Positions 7,237 to 16,451 of a DNA stretch of 64,000 bases are shown here, one piece after another (the stretch's first letter is position 1; each line of letters opens with the position of its first letter). The translations under genes were made by a program, and so were the position numbers. The DNA comes from Streptomyces sp. NK08204 (GTDB lineage: Bacteria > Actinomycetota > Actinomycetes > Streptomycetales > Streptomycetaceae). Location: assembly GCF_020400585.1 (NCBI RefSeq), contig NZ_JAINVF010000031.1, positions 1 to 64,000 on the forward strand, read 5' to 3'. Under the pieces are notes generated by a model. It was not told where the DNA came from, did not search any database, and was given only the letters and a program-made list of their open reading frames with translations.

Positions 7237-9393
7237 CTACCCAGCCCCGCAGCCCGCCTCCACCAGGAACGGACTCGGCTCGCCCGACCACGACACGTAC
7301 AGACTGTCGCGCGCTCTCGTGCAGGCGACGAACAGGAGGCAGCGTTCCGACATCATGTCCGTCTCGTGCTGCTTGGCGTCCAGCTCGGCCGGCGTCACCG
7401 CCTTCGCGAACGGCACGGCACCGTCATCGGCGCCGATCAGCGCAACGCAACGGAACTCGAGTCCCTTGAACGAGTGCATCGTTCCCACGCGTACGGCGTC
7501 CGCCGCACCCGCGGTGTCGGCGGACCGCAGCGGTACGGCGGGGATGCCGGCGGCCTTGAGGTGGGTCACCACCTTGGCGCACGTCTTGTTGAACCGGGTG
7601 CTCACCCCTATCTCCTCGGCGCCGACTCCGGCGTCCAGCCACACCCCCACCTGGGCGACCAGCGCCGCGAGTTCGGCGTCCTCGTCCACCGCCGCGTGCA
7701 CGGCCGGCCCGTCGCCGTGCAGCGCGGAGCGATAGCCGAGCAATGTGTCGTCGCGGCCCTCGTCCTCGAGCTGGGCGATGGGGCGGCCGATGAGCAGGGC
7801 GGTGGACCAGCGCAGGATCTCCTGGGTGCTGCGGTAGTTCTTGCGCAGCTTCACCGACCGCCCGGTGACCTTGATGCCGAGCGACTTCAGGGACACCTTC
7901 GAGTCGTAGATGCGCTGGTGCGGGTCGCCCGCGATGAACAGGTCGTCCGGGCGGGCGGGCACGGCCGCGCGCAGCAGACGCCACTGCGCCGGGTGCAGGT
8001 CCTGCGCCTCGTCCACCACCACATGCCGGTACTGCGGCCCTTTCTCCGCCAGCAGCCGAGCCGCCTCCGCGCAGGTCTGCAGCCAGGTGCGGGCCCCATC
8101 CGCGGCCAGGCCGTCCGTGAACCGCTCCACCGTCTCCCACACCAGCGGCCGTTCGGCCGCGGTCAGCCGGCTCCCGCGCCCACGCCGGTCCGCGGACTCG
8201 TACTCGGCGAGGCTTCTGATGTCCTGGGCGAGGATGACGTGCCGGTACTCCTGGGCGAGGAACTGTGCGCTGCCGGGGAACCCGGTCGCCTTGGCGGCCT
8301 TGCCCCAGCGGCTCTCCTCCTCGTTGTTCATCAGCGGCCGCAGCGCCACCGCGCCCGGCGCCTCGGCGACGACCCGGCTGGCGAAGCCGTCCACCGTCGA
8401 GATGTCCACCCTCTCGCACAGCTCCGGGGCCTCCACCAGCGACTCCAGGCCGGAGCGCAGCGCGTTGACGAGCGCGTTGGTGTAGGTGGTGAGCAGGATG
8501 CGGTCCCCGTCGCGCAGGTGCCCCAGCAGGTGCTTGACGCGGTGCAGGGCGACGACGGTCTTGCCGGTGCCCGGCCCGCCGGTGACCTGGGCGGGCCCCG
8601 AGTACGACGCCCGGTAGGCCACCTTGCGCTGCGAGGGGTGCAGGAACACCCGCCAGGCCGCGAACGGCTTCTCCAGGATGTCCCGCAGCTCCTCCGGCGC
8701 CGTGATCAGCGCGATGCGTGCCCGGGTGTGCCGGATCGCCGTCTCGTAGTCCCGCGTGTCCACCGGCTGTGTCGACGCCTGCAGGGCGGGCGCGACGATG
8801 TCCTGCCACACCTCCTGGATCGGGATCCCTTCGGCGAGGTACTGCAGCACCTCCCGCTGGTCCTGCGGCAGCAGCGGCGCGAACACCTCCAACTGCTCCT
8901 TGTCGACGAGCGACCGTGCCTGCCGCAGCGTCTCGTCGTCGATGCCGAGCGCCTTCAGGTCCCCGTCGGAGAACTCCGCGAACAGCCGCTTCTTCGGCGA
9001 GTCCTCCGCGACCCGCTCGTACGCCGGCGTGAGCTCGTCCAGGGTCGCCGCGTCCCGGATCTCGACGGCCCGCGTCACCTCGTTGATGCTGGCCTTCTGC
9101 TTCTTCGCCCAGGCGATCGCCTTGTCGTGCTGCATGACCCGCAGCAGGATGAACGTGTCCCCGGTCGGCGGGGCGAGCACCACACCGCGCCAGAACTGGT
9201 CGATGCGGATCGTCCGGATCTGCTTGTCCTTCGCGTTCGTCAGGCTCTCCAGCTTCAGCCCGGGATCCTTGAAGAGCTGATCGAGGGTGAGCTGGTTGAA
9301 CTTCTCCCAGGCCTCCAGCACGCCCTTCCTGACCGGCGGCTGGAGCTTGGGGAGTTCGGCGAAGAAACCGATGTCGAAGGCGAGTTGCGGCAT
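7237..9393 (-). CDS. Superfamily 1 (UvrD/Rep-like) helicase with N-terminal RelE/ParE-like domain
   Basis: The 718-residue protein has an unusual build. Residues 1-115 (MPQLAFDIGFFAELPKLQ, then IRTIRIDQFWRGVVLAP and TFILLRVMQHDKAIAWA) have the size and pattern of a RelE/ParE toxin fold. After a linker comes an SF1 helicase: Walker A GGPGTGKT (272-279), Walker B VVVDEAQDLHPAQW (461-465), AGDPHQRIY (motif III), RKNYRSTQEI (motif IV), MHSFKGLEF (motif V) and VACTRARDSLYV (motif VI). All ATPase motifs are intact. I chose ATG at 9393; longer readings add Arg-rich codons from the upstream gene's antisense. It lies 50 bases after the kinase gene and may be its operon partner. DNA repair or anti-phage activity is plausible; the toxin-like domain could bind ribosomes, RNA or DNA ends. 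Confidence 0.85.
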   Translation of the reverse strand: MPQLAFDIGFFAELPKLQPPVRKGVLEAWEKFNQLTLDQLFKDPGLKLESLTNAKDKQIRTIRIDQFWRGVVLAPPTGDTFILLRVMQHDKAIAWAKKQKASINEVTRAVEIRDAATLDELTPAYERVAEDSPKKRLFAEFSDGDLKALGIDDETLRQARSLVDKEQLEVFAPLLPQDQREVLQYLAEGIPIQEVWQDIVAPALQASTQPVDTRDYETAIRHTRARIALITAPEELRDILEKPFAAWRVFLHPSQRKVAYRASYSGPAQVTGGPGTGKTVVALHRVKHLLGHLRDGDRILLTTYTNALVNALRSGLESLVEAPELCERVDISTVDGFASRVVAEAPGAVALRPLMNNEEESRWGKAAKATGFPGSAQFLAQEYRHVILAQDIRSLAEYESADRRGRGSRLTAAERPLVWETVERFTDGLAADGARTWLQTCAEAARLLAEKGPQYRHVVVDEAQDLHPAQWRLLRAAVPARPDDLFIAGDPHQRIYDSKVSLKSLGIKVTGRSVKLRKNYRSTQEILRWSTALLIGRPIAQLEDEGRDDTLLGYRSALHGDGPAVHAAVDEDAELAALVAQVGVWLDAGVGAEEIGVSTRFNKTCAKVVTHLKAAGIPAVPLRSADTAGAADAVRVGTMHSFKGLEFRCVALIGADDGAVPFAKAVTPAELDAKQHETDMMSERCLLFVACTRARDSLYVSWSGEPSPFLVEAGCGAG

Positions 9394-9443
9394 GAGGGGG
9401 ATCCTAAAGGCCGGGCGGGGTGCGATGCGGGCGGAGTACCAGG

Positions 9444-11051
9444 TCAGGAGGAGACGCCGGGGCTGCCGCCGTCGAGATCCAGCCGGATCACGGCCAGCGT
9501 CTCGGCGACCTCGACGGTGAGTTCGTCGTCCGGGCCGAACACCATGCACAGGTCCTCGTGCAGCGGCTCCAGGACGTCGAAGGCGTCCGCGGCCCGGCCC
9601 TGCGCGAGCAGCAGCATGCCGATGTCGCGCCGCAGTTCCACGGCCGTCTCGCTCATGTCGCCGTCCACGGAGCGGACGACCTCGAGGACGTCGTGCAGCC
9701 CCGCCAGGGCCTCGGTCACCTGGCCGAGTTCACCTCGGCAGCGCGCCGCCTGGGCCCGGCTGTCCAGCGCCTCCTCACTGCCCGGGCCGCTCACCCGCCC
9801 GTAGGCGTCGGCGAGCGCCTCGAACTCGGGCAGCGCGGCCCGGTGGTCGCCCGCGAGCTGGCGGCTGACCGCCCGTCGCATGCGCAGCCCGAGGACCGCC
9901 TTGTTCTCCGAGCCGAGGGCGCGCGCGGCGGGCTCGATCATCTCGCCCACCACCTCGGCCGCCTGCGCGTACCGCTCCTCCTCCAGCAGCGCGCGGTAGT
10001 GCGCGTGGACCTCCCGGATCCGCTCCCGCAGCGCCTCCCGCTCGGCCGCGGGAACGGCGGGCGGCACACCGGGCCCGGCGGCGGCCCCGGCAGGCCGCGC
10101 GCCCGCGGCGCCGGCGCGCGAGCGGGGCGCGTACGGGCGGCGGAAGATCCCGGTCGGGTCGGGCGCCCCCGCGGGCCCCGCCTCCCCGGGCGCCGGCTCC
10201 TCGCCGGGCGGGGGCAGGAAGGGCCGCAGCCGCTCGTACACCTCCTGCACGTCCGCCGGACGCGCCTCGGGCGCCTTGCGGAGCAGGTGCAGGACCAGGG
10301 CCTCCAGCTCCGCCGGCACCTCGGCGCGCAGCTGCCGCAGCGGCGTCGGGTTGGCGTTGACGTGCTGCATCATCAGCTGCCACTCGCTGTCCCCGGCGAA
10401 CAGCGGCCGCCCGCAGAGCAGTTCGTGCAGCACGCAGCCCAGCGCGTACAGGTCGGCGCGCGGCGTGACCCGCCCGCCGCGCACCTGCTCCGGCGCCATG
10501 TACTGGTGCGTCCCGAGGGGGCTGCCGGTCGCGGTCAGCTTGGTGACGTCCGTCCGCAGGATCGCCGCGATGCCGAAGTCGAGCACCTTCACCGTGCCGT
10601 CCCGGGCGACGAGGATGTTGCTCGGCTTCAGGTCGCGGTGCACCACGGGCACGTCGTGCGCGTACGACAGCACGGTCGCCACCTGCGCCGCCACGGCCAC
10701 CGCCCAGCTCACCGGGAGCGGCAGCTCCGGGTGCACGTACGCGGTCAGCGGCACGCCGTCGACCAGCTCCATCACCAGGAACAGCTGCTCGTACGACTCG
10801 TCGAGCACCGCGTCGTACACCTGCGGCACGCCCGGATGCTGGATCCGCGCGGTGATCCGCGCCTCGCGCCGGAACCGCTTCTCGAACTCCTCCGCCAGGT
10901 GCGGCGACGCCACGGCCTGCGGGCGGATCAACTTCACCGCGACCGGCCGGTCCAGGACGGCGTCGTAACCCCGCCACACGTCCCCCATGCCGCCGTGACC
11001 GAACTGCTCCAGCAGCTCGTAGCGTCCCGCGATCCGCCGTGACTCCGGCAC
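9444..11051 (-). CDS. Eukaryotic-type Ser/Thr protein kinase with C-terminal helical repeats
   Basis: The 535-residue protein begins with a complete Hanks kinase domain: ELLEQFGHGGMGDVWRG (glycine loop), VAVKLI (ATP lysine), VVHRDLKPSNILV (catalytic loop), VLDFGIA (Mg loop), GTHQYMAPEQ (activation segment) and DLYALGCVLHELL. After about residue 275 comes a Pro/Ala-rich linker and from about 345 a TPR-like helical domain (EERYAQAAEVVGEM, then DMSETAVELRRDIGMLLLAQG). There is no membrane segment or PASTA domain, so it is a cytoplasmic kinase that may bind partners through the repeats. The start is GTG. Its neighbours, a HATPase regulator upstream and the helicase downstream on the same strand, suggest a shared signalling role. 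Confidence 0.9.
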   Translation of the reverse strand: MPESRRIAGRYELLEQFGHGGMGDVWRGYDAVLDRPVAVKLIRPQAVASPHLAEEFEKRFRREARITARIQHPGVPQVYDAVLDESYEQLFLVMELVDGVPLTAYVHPELPLPVSWAVAVAAQVATVLSYAHDVPVVHRDLKPSNILVARDGTVKVLDFGIAAILRTDVTKLTATGSPLGTHQYMAPEQVRGGRVTPRADLYALGCVLHELLCGRPLFAGDSEWQLMMQHVNANPTPLRQLRAEVPAELEALVLHLLRKAPEARPADVQEVYERLRPFLPPPGEEPAPGEAGPAGAPDPTGIFRRPYAPRSRAGAAGARPAGAAAGPGVPPAVPAAEREALRERIREVHAHYRALLEEERYAQAAEVVGEMIEPAARALGSENKAVLGLRMRRAVSRQLAGDHRAALPEFEALADAYGRVSGPGSEEALDSRAQAARCRGELGQVTEALAGLHDVLEVVRSVDGDMSETAVELRRDIGMLLLAQGRAADAFDVLEPLHEDLCMVFGPDDELTVEVAETLAVIRLDLDGGSPGVSS

Positions 11052-11157
11052 CTGGTCCCCGCCCCCGCCCCCGTCGAGTTACCGAAGTGGTCTTCGATGC
11101 GCTGGGAAGCAGTTTCGCGGGTGCGGGTTCCGCGCGTCCAACCGGGTTACGGGCGAC

Positions 11158-11622
11158 CTACGTGATCAGGTCACGCGGGGTGGCGCGGTCGGCGGCGCAC
11201 TCCGCCCAGACGGTCTTGCCGGGGCCGCCCGTGGCGCGCGGCGAACACCCCCACCGCTCGGCCAGCGCCTCGACGAGCAGCAGGCCGCGCCCGCCGTCGC
11301 CGTCCTGCGGCGTGGTGCTGGGAATGCGGGGGAGGCGTTCACCGCAGGTGTCGCTGACCTCGATCCGCACGGTGCCGGTGGCCGGGTCGGCGGTGAGCTG
11401 GACGTGGAAGTCCCGGCCGGCCACGTGTCCGTGCCGGACGGCGTTGGCGCACAGTTCCGCCACGACGAGGGTGACGACGTCGTGCGCGTCGCTGCGGTAC
11501 GGGATGCCCCAGGCGTCGAGCCGGGTCCCGCACAGCCGTCGGGCCAGGCGGGCGCCACGCGGGGTCGAGATGAAGCACATCACGAACTTGTGCACCGTGA
11601 GGGGTGATTGTGCTGCGGTCAT
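11158..11622 (-). CDS. Anti-sigma-factor-like ATP-binding protein (RsbW/HATPase_c_2 type)
   Basis: The roughly 154-residue protein has a GHKL ATP-binding fold: VVTLVVAELCANAVRHG (N box with Glu and Asn), IEVSDTCGERLP (G1 box, with Cys where most have Gly), DGGRGLLLVEALAERWG (G2 box) and KTVWAECAA at the end. Streptomyces genomes hold dozens of such proteins. Some are anti-sigma kinases and most are uncharacterised. ATG at 11622 gives a normal N-terminus; an ATG 21 bases upstream is possible. The gene lies 106 bases before the kinase gene on the same strand. Confidence 0.85.
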   Translation of the reverse strand: MTAAQSPLTVHKFVMCFISTPRGARLARRLCGTRLDAWGIPYRSDAHDVVTLVVAELCANAVRHGHVAGRDFHVQLTADPATGTVRIEVSDTCGERLPRIPSTTPQDGDGGRGLLLVEALAERWGCSPRATGGPGKTVWAECAADRATPRDLIT

Positions 11623-11786
11623 GCACTCACGGTGGCGTCCCATGGCCTAGCGTCACCAGGGGTGACGCGCTGACGCCGACCCTTCGTACGGGGCGGGTGG
11701 GCGCTCTGTACGTGGTGGTACGCGAGTACGCGGGGAAGAGCCGCACCCCCTGCGGCCGTGCTCGCCGGGCCGGCGGGCCGTGCCGG

Positions 11787-12881
11787 TCAATGGGCCAGGA
11801 CAAGAACAAGGACGAGGACGACGAGGGCGACGACCGCCGCCCCTGCCAGGAAGACCTTCCTCCGTCCCTCCTCCGACACCCGCCGACGGACGCTGAGTCG
11901 TCCGTCGCTGCTTCGGAAGACGTAGAACTCCCGGTTGTCGGAGTCGGGAGGCGTCGCCTTGACGACCGTGAGCCGCTTGATCACGACCTCTCGCTCCTTC
12001 TCTCCCTGCCGCGGGCGCAGATGCGGTTCGAGGGCCGAGCGATGCTCAGGGGAGAGGTCGTCCGGAAGCGGATCGTGAGTGCCGAGCCGGTCCTTGTGCC
12101 AGCCGCCCGAGCCCAGTTCCGAGGCCACTTGCCGGGGCCGTGGGACAGGGGGTGGCACTCTCTCGGGCTGCGAGGTCCACTTGATCCGTCCTGCCGTCCA
12201 GGACGTCAGGTTCCCGTGTCCATGGCAGGTGCCGCACTCGACGGTGCCTGCCCCCTTGCACGGTACGCAGGGGATGCGCCCACTCGCCTCGCACTCCGGG
12301 CATCTGACCTTCCCCCAGCCCCGGCACCCGGGACACGCGCTGTCGGGTGTCTGGCAGGCCTCGCACTTCACCCGCTCGTCGGGTCGGTCGGCCCGGCCCG
12401 GCTTGGGCGGCCGGGGAGGGGTGCTGGGCAGGCCGCCGTGCTTGAGGCTCTGCGTGCATGCGGTGACGCCCTGGCACACGGTGCATACGCGGGCGGGCTC
12501 GCACGGGCGGTACTTCATGCCGTTGCAGTCGGCACACCGGCGCCGGCCGTTGCCGCAGTCGCAGTCGCAGGACCTGAGATGCACCGTGCCGCGCTTGACC
12601 AGTTCGAGCGGCTGGTCGCTGGGCTTCTCGTGCGGGCTCAGCTTGTAGTTCTCCAGCACGTCGTACACCGGTCGCTCCGAGAGGTCGACGGTGCCGGGCT
12701 CGTGCTGTGTCCCCTCGGTGCGTTGCTCGACGCACCGGATGACGGTGGCTTCCAGCAGGTGCAGGCGGGTGAGGTGGAAATCCGCAGGTGTCGGACCAGG
12801 ACGCCTGCTCCGGCCGCGTGCCAGGAAGGCGTCGAGCGCCGCACGCACCTCGTCGTCGGACGGATCGTTGGGTGCCACCAT
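11787..12881 (-). CDS. DnaJ-type zinc-finger protein with C-terminal membrane anchor
   Basis: The 364-residue protein starts at ATG 12881, preceded by a strong GGGGGGAG. Its centre (about residues 125-235) is packed with CxxC pairs: CDCDCGNGRRRCADC, CTVCQG, CEACQTPDSACPGCRG, CPECEASGRIPCVPC and CGTCHGHGN. This repeats the CxxCxGxG zinc-finger style of DnaJ, but no J domain is present. The C-terminus is a single hydrophobic helix (VFLAGAAVVALVVLVLVLVLAH) ending the protein, so it is probably tail-anchored with the zinc fingers in the cytoplasm. It could be a membrane-tethered chaperone or a redox/metal scaffold; the function is unknown. It lies downstream of the type I restriction operon, separated by a terminator-like hairpin. 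Confidence 0.75.
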   Translation of the reverse strand: MVAPNDPSDDEVRAALDAFLARGRSRRPGPTPADFHLTRLHLLEATVIRCVEQRTEGTQHEPGTVDLSERPVYDVLENYKLSPHEKPSDQPLELVKRGTVHLRSCDCDCGNGRRRCADCNGMKYRPCEPARVCTVCQGVTACTQSLKHGGLPSTPPRPPKPGRADRPDERVKCEACQTPDSACPGCRGWGKVRCPECEASGRIPCVPCKGAGTVECGTCHGHGNLTSWTAGRIKWTSQPERVPPPVPRPRQVASELGSGGWHKDRLGTHDPLPDDLSPEHRSALEPHLRPRQGEKEREVVIKRLTVVKATPPDSDNREFYVFRSSDGRLSVRRRVSEEGRRKVFLAGAAVVALVVLVLVLVLAH

Positions 12882-13268
12882 GAAACTCGCTCCCCCCAAG
12901 TAGCGCCTCGCCCGCCCGAGACAGGGGCCGGACCGGTGCCGAGCGACCCCAGTGTGACGGGACAGGGCCCGCCGCGAAAGGGCGCGAAAGGGAGAGCTCA
13001 TGTCGCCGCCCGCTCGTGCGGCGCACGCAGGCAGTCTGTGCCGGAAGCGGTGCTCACCAAGCCCGGCCGCCGCGGGCACGACGGGCAGCGCGTCGGCCCC
13101 CGGGGCGCGGCCGTGAGGGACGTGGAAGCGGAACAGCGGCAGCAGCGGCGGGAGGACGAGCCGGGACGGGCGTGGTGACCGCGTTCGGGCGGCAGTTGAG
13201 GCTGTTGCGGGTACGGGCGGGGGCGGGCGGGGCTCGGTGCACGCGTGGTGCACCGGGCCCCCACCACG
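12882..13268. other. Intergenic region between hsdR and the zinc-finger gene
   Basis: No convincing gene is present in these 387 bases. They hold the hairpin described separately at 13229-13260 and presumably the promoter of the zinc-finger gene, for which I see no clear consensus boxes. Confidence 0.5.
13229..13260 (-). terminator. Hairpin downstream of hsdR
   Basis: CGGTGCAC (13235-13242) and GTGCACCG (13248-13255) form an 8-bp perfect stem with a 5-base loop, extended imperfectly by flanking GGG/CCC. It starts a few bases after the hsdR stop at 13269 (minus strand), as expected of a terminator. Confidence 0.5.
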
Positions 13269-16200
13269 TCAGATGTCGTCCAGCCCCTCCTCCCGGCGGA
13301 TCATCCGCCAGGCCGCGCGGCGGGCGCTGCGGTCGAGGTTGGACTTGAAGTCCCGGTCCGTACCGAAGTACCGCTTGCCGAGGGTGTCGATCGTGGAGAC
13401 ATGATCCATCATGTTCTCCTCGAACTTCTTGTCGAAGACGATGCCGAAGTTCTCCTCGTCGTTGACGAGGGCAGCGGCCCGCACCTTCGGGTCCTTCTTC
13501 GTGGCGTTGAAGGCCGGGAGGACGTCCTCCTCGGTGAACTCCGTGCCGAACTTGGCGTTGAACCTCTCGATCAGCTCGGAGAGCAGTGACTTCTCGGAGT
13601 CCTTCGCGCCGCCCGCACCGTCCCCGAAGCCCTTCAGCTCGGCGGGACCCTCCGGGTTGAGGGACACGTCGTACTCGCCGGTCTTCTCGACGCGGAGGTG
13701 GCTGAGGTCCACCTCGCCTATGTCGACTCCGCCGTCCGCGAGACGGGGGAGCCGGTTGAGCAGGTAGCGCCCGTAGAGGTACAGGCGCTCCAACTCGGCG
13801 TCCTGGTACGGCACGATCTGCGCGAGGAAGCCGTACTTGCGGACGTAGTCGTTGAGGTTGGCCCGGAAGTCCTCGGCGGTCTCGACGTCGTCCTCCTCCT
13901 CGCTCTCCAGGAGGTGGGTGAAGCGGGTGACGGCGGGGGACAGGAGCCGGTACAACTCGGCGTGCAGCTTCTCCCACTTGGGCTGGGAACCGCCCGCCTT
14001 CTCCTGCGCCTCGAAGTACGCGGCGACGAACTCGTCCATGTCCTGCTCGGAGATGACCGGGGCGGACATGACGCGGCTCTGGGCCGAGTACAGGAGGTTG
14101 GGGTCGGAGGGCAGGGTCTGCGCCTCCTCGAAGTACGGGCGGAACGCTTCTTTGATGTCCTCGGCGTCGTTGACGAAGTCCAGGACGGCGAGGTCGGCCT
14201 GGGACTTGCGCTCGGCAGTGCGGTTGAGGCGCGAGAGGGTCTGCACGGCGGCGATGCCGGTCAGCGTCTTGTTGACGTACATCGTCGTGAGGAGCGGCTG
14301 GTCGAAGCCGGTCTGGTACTTCTCGGCGACGACGAGGATCCGGTACTCCTGCTGCCCCTTGCCGCCGGCCTTCGCGGCCTTGTCGTCGGCGCGGGTGTAG
14401 CCGAACGCCTTCGGCAGGGCGCTCTCCGACAGGCCGCCGTTCTCCTTGCTCTCGGTGGTCTCCTCGCCGTCGATGGTGAGGGACCCGGAGAAGGCGACGA
14501 GAACACCCAGGTCGGGGTACTTGGTGTCGTACTCGCGGTCGGCGATGTAACTGCGGATGGCGCGGGCCATCTGCACGGCGGAGTGGCGGGAGGCCGTGAC
14601 CACCATGGCCTTCGCGCGTCCGCCGAGCCGGCCGCGGCTGTGGGCGACGAAATGCTCGACGATCACCTGGGCGTGCTGGGACACCGTGTGCTCGTGCATG
14701 AGCGCGAACCGGGCGAGCAGGCTGCTCGCCTTGGAGGGGTCGACCTCCTTCTCGTCACGGTTGAGGTTCGCGAGCTTCCAGTAGGTGTTGTAGGTGACGT
14801 AGTGGCGCAGCGGGTCGAGGATGAAGCCTTCCTCGATGGCCTGGCGCATGGAGTAGGTGTGGAAGGGGCGGTAGACGGTCTTGCCGTTCTCCACCTCTTC
14901 CGTGCCGAAGAGTTCGAGGGTCTTGGACTTGGGTGTGGCGGTGAAGGCGAAGTAGGAGAGGTTGCCGGCCCGGGAGCGCGCCACCGCCTTCGCCTTCAGT
15001 TGGTCGTCCAGGGTGACCGTGGTCGCGCCCTCGTCGTCCGAGTCGGCGTCCAGGCCGAGGTCGCGCAGGGCGGACTTCACGGCGGTGGCGGCGTCGCCGG
15101 ACTGGGAGGAATGGGCCTCGTCGACGATGATCGCGAAGCGGCTGCCCTTGATCTCGGTGGGGTTGCGCTTGATGTAGTCGAGCAGCGCCGGGAACGAGTG
15201 CAGGGTGACCGTGACGATCTTCCCGGTGTCCCGGGAGAGGGCGCGGGCGAGCTGCTCGCTCTTCGCCCCGTGCTTCTCGTCCACCTTCACGACCAGGCCG
15301 TCCGTCTGCGAGAAGCTGCCGACTGTCGCCGAGAGCTGGGCGTCCAGCGCCCGGCGGTCGGTGATGACGATGACCTTGTCGAACACCGGCTCGCCAGGCT
15401 TGATGCGGCCGTCGGCGAGGGCGTCGGGGCGGAGAACCTGCGGGTCGGTGCGGGCGTGGAGGTCGCTGAGGCGGTGGGCCAGCCAGCCGATGGTGTTCGA
15501 CTTGCCGGAGCCGGCGGAGGCCATGACCAGGTAGTTCTGGCCGGCGCCATGGACGGACGCGTGCGCGGTGAGCTTCCGGACCACGTCCCACTGGTGGAAG
15601 CGGGGGAAGATCGTCGACTTGGTGGTGCCCCCGCCGGGCGTCTTGTGCTTCTGCTGGTGCACGAACCGCTGGAGCAGGTCGAGCCAGTTGTCCCGCTGCC
15701 AGACCTGTTCCCACAGGTAGGAGGTGGCGTACGTGCCGTGGGCCGTGGGCGCCGGGTTTCCGGCCCCGCCGGGCTGGCCGGGGCCGTTCGAGCCGGTGTT
15801 GAAGGGCAGGAACCGGGTGCTCTTGCCGCGCAGTTGCGTGGTGACGAACACCAGGTCCGGGTCGACGGCGAAGTTCGCGATGACCCGCCGTGTGAAGATC
15901 AGCTCGGTCGGGTCCCGGTCGGTCCGGTACTGCTCCTTGGCCTGCTCCACGCCCTGCCCGGTCAGTGGGTTCTTCAACTCGGCCGTGGCGACCGGGATGC
16001 CGTTGAGGAACAGGGTCAGGTCGAGCCGGTGGCCCCAGTCGGCCTGCTTGGTGGCGTAGGGGAGTTCGCGGACGACGGTGAGGCGATTGGCGCGGTAGCC
16101 GTCGAGGACGGAGTCGGCGGAGATCAGATTGGGCTTGAAGTAGGCGACGCGGAGGCGCACGCCCCGGTCCTTGACGCCGTTCCGGAGGACGTGGAGCAAC

Positions 16201-16451
16201 CCGTCATCGGCGATGGCCCGGTCGAGCCGCTGAGCGAAGCCACGCTGCGCCTCGTTGGGGTTGCCGCCGTAGACGGTGAGCAGTTCGTCCCACTCGTCGG
16301 GCTGGGTGGCGCCGATGAAGGTGAACAGCTCGTTGGTGTCGAGCCCGAGGTCGGGTCGGTAGTCCTCGGGGGCCGCCTCCCTCCAACCCCGCTCGCAGAG
16401 CGCGGCGACGATGGCGGACCCGAAGGAGGATTCGTCGTGCACGGCGCTCAT
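13269..16451 (-). CDS. hsdR: Type I restriction enzyme, R subunit (HsdR)
   Basis: The 1060-residue protein has the order of HsdR: an N-terminal PD-(D/E)xK-like nuclease domain (LDLTLFLNGIPVATAELKNP, about residues 145-165, with Asp and ExK), then an SF2 translocase with Walker A ASAGSGKSNT (about 305), IIVDEAHSSQSG (DEAH-type box, about 441), SYFAFTATPKSKT (motif III) and QTGFDQPLLTTMYVNK near RLNRTAERK (motifs V-VI), followed by a long helical C-terminus that docks to the methylase. All key motifs are intact, so it should cut and translocate DNA as part of the R2M2S complex. Its ATG overlaps the hsdS stop by 4 bases (ATGA), so synthesis is coupled. Confidence 0.95.
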   Translation of the reverse strand: MSAVHDESSFGSAIVAALCERGWREAAPEDYRPDLGLDTNELFTFIGATQPDEWDELLTVYGGNPNEAQRGFAQRLDRAIADDGLLHVLRNGVKDRGVRLRVAYFKPNLISADSVLDGYRANRLTVVRELPYATKQADWGHRLDLTLFLNGIPVATAELKNPLTGQGVEQAKEQYRTDRDPTELIFTRRVIANFAVDPDLVFVTTQLRGKSTRFLPFNTGSNGPGQPGGAGNPAPTAHGTYATSYLWEQVWQRDNWLDLLQRFVHQQKHKTPGGGTTKSTIFPRFHQWDVVRKLTAHASVHGAGQNYLVMASAGSGKSNTIGWLAHRLSDLHARTDPQVLRPDALADGRIKPGEPVFDKVIVITDRRALDAQLSATVGSFSQTDGLVVKVDEKHGAKSEQLARALSRDTGKIVTVTLHSFPALLDYIKRNPTEIKGSRFAIIVDEAHSSQSGDAATAVKSALRDLGLDADSDDEGATTVTLDDQLKAKAVARSRAGNLSYFAFTATPKSKTLELFGTEEVENGKTVYRPFHTYSMRQAIEEGFILDPLRHYVTYNTYWKLANLNRDEKEVDPSKASSLLARFALMHEHTVSQHAQVIVEHFVAHSRGRLGGRAKAMVVTASRHSAVQMARAIRSYIADREYDTKYPDLGVLVAFSGSLTIDGEETTESKENGGLSESALPKAFGYTRADDKAAKAGGKGQQEYRILVVAEKYQTGFDQPLLTTMYVNKTLTGIAAVQTLSRLNRTAERKSQADLAVLDFVNDAEDIKEAFRPYFEEAQTLPSDPNLLYSAQSRVMSAPVISEQDMDEFVAAYFEAQEKAGGSQPKWEKLHAELYRLLSPAVTRFTHLLESEEEDDVETAEDFRANLNDYVRKYGFLAQIVPYQDAELERLYLYGRYLLNRLPRLADGGVDIGEVDLSHLRVEKTGEYDVSLNPEGPAELKGFGDGAGGAKDSEKSLLSELIERFNAKFGTEFTEEDVLPAFNATKKDPKVRAAALVNDEENFGIVFDKKFEENMMDHVSTIDTLGKRYFGTDRDFKSNLDRSARRAAWRMIRREEGLDDI

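Noticed and set aside
7183..9804. Long plus-strand open frame (873 codons) opposite the helicase gene
   Set aside because: Arg/Pro/Gly-rich antisense shadow; the minus strand carries complete SF1 helicase motifs.
11604..13178. 524-codon plus-strand frame opposite the zinc-finger gene
   Set aside because: The minus strand shows the CxxC knuckles, a membrane anchor and a strong ribosome site.
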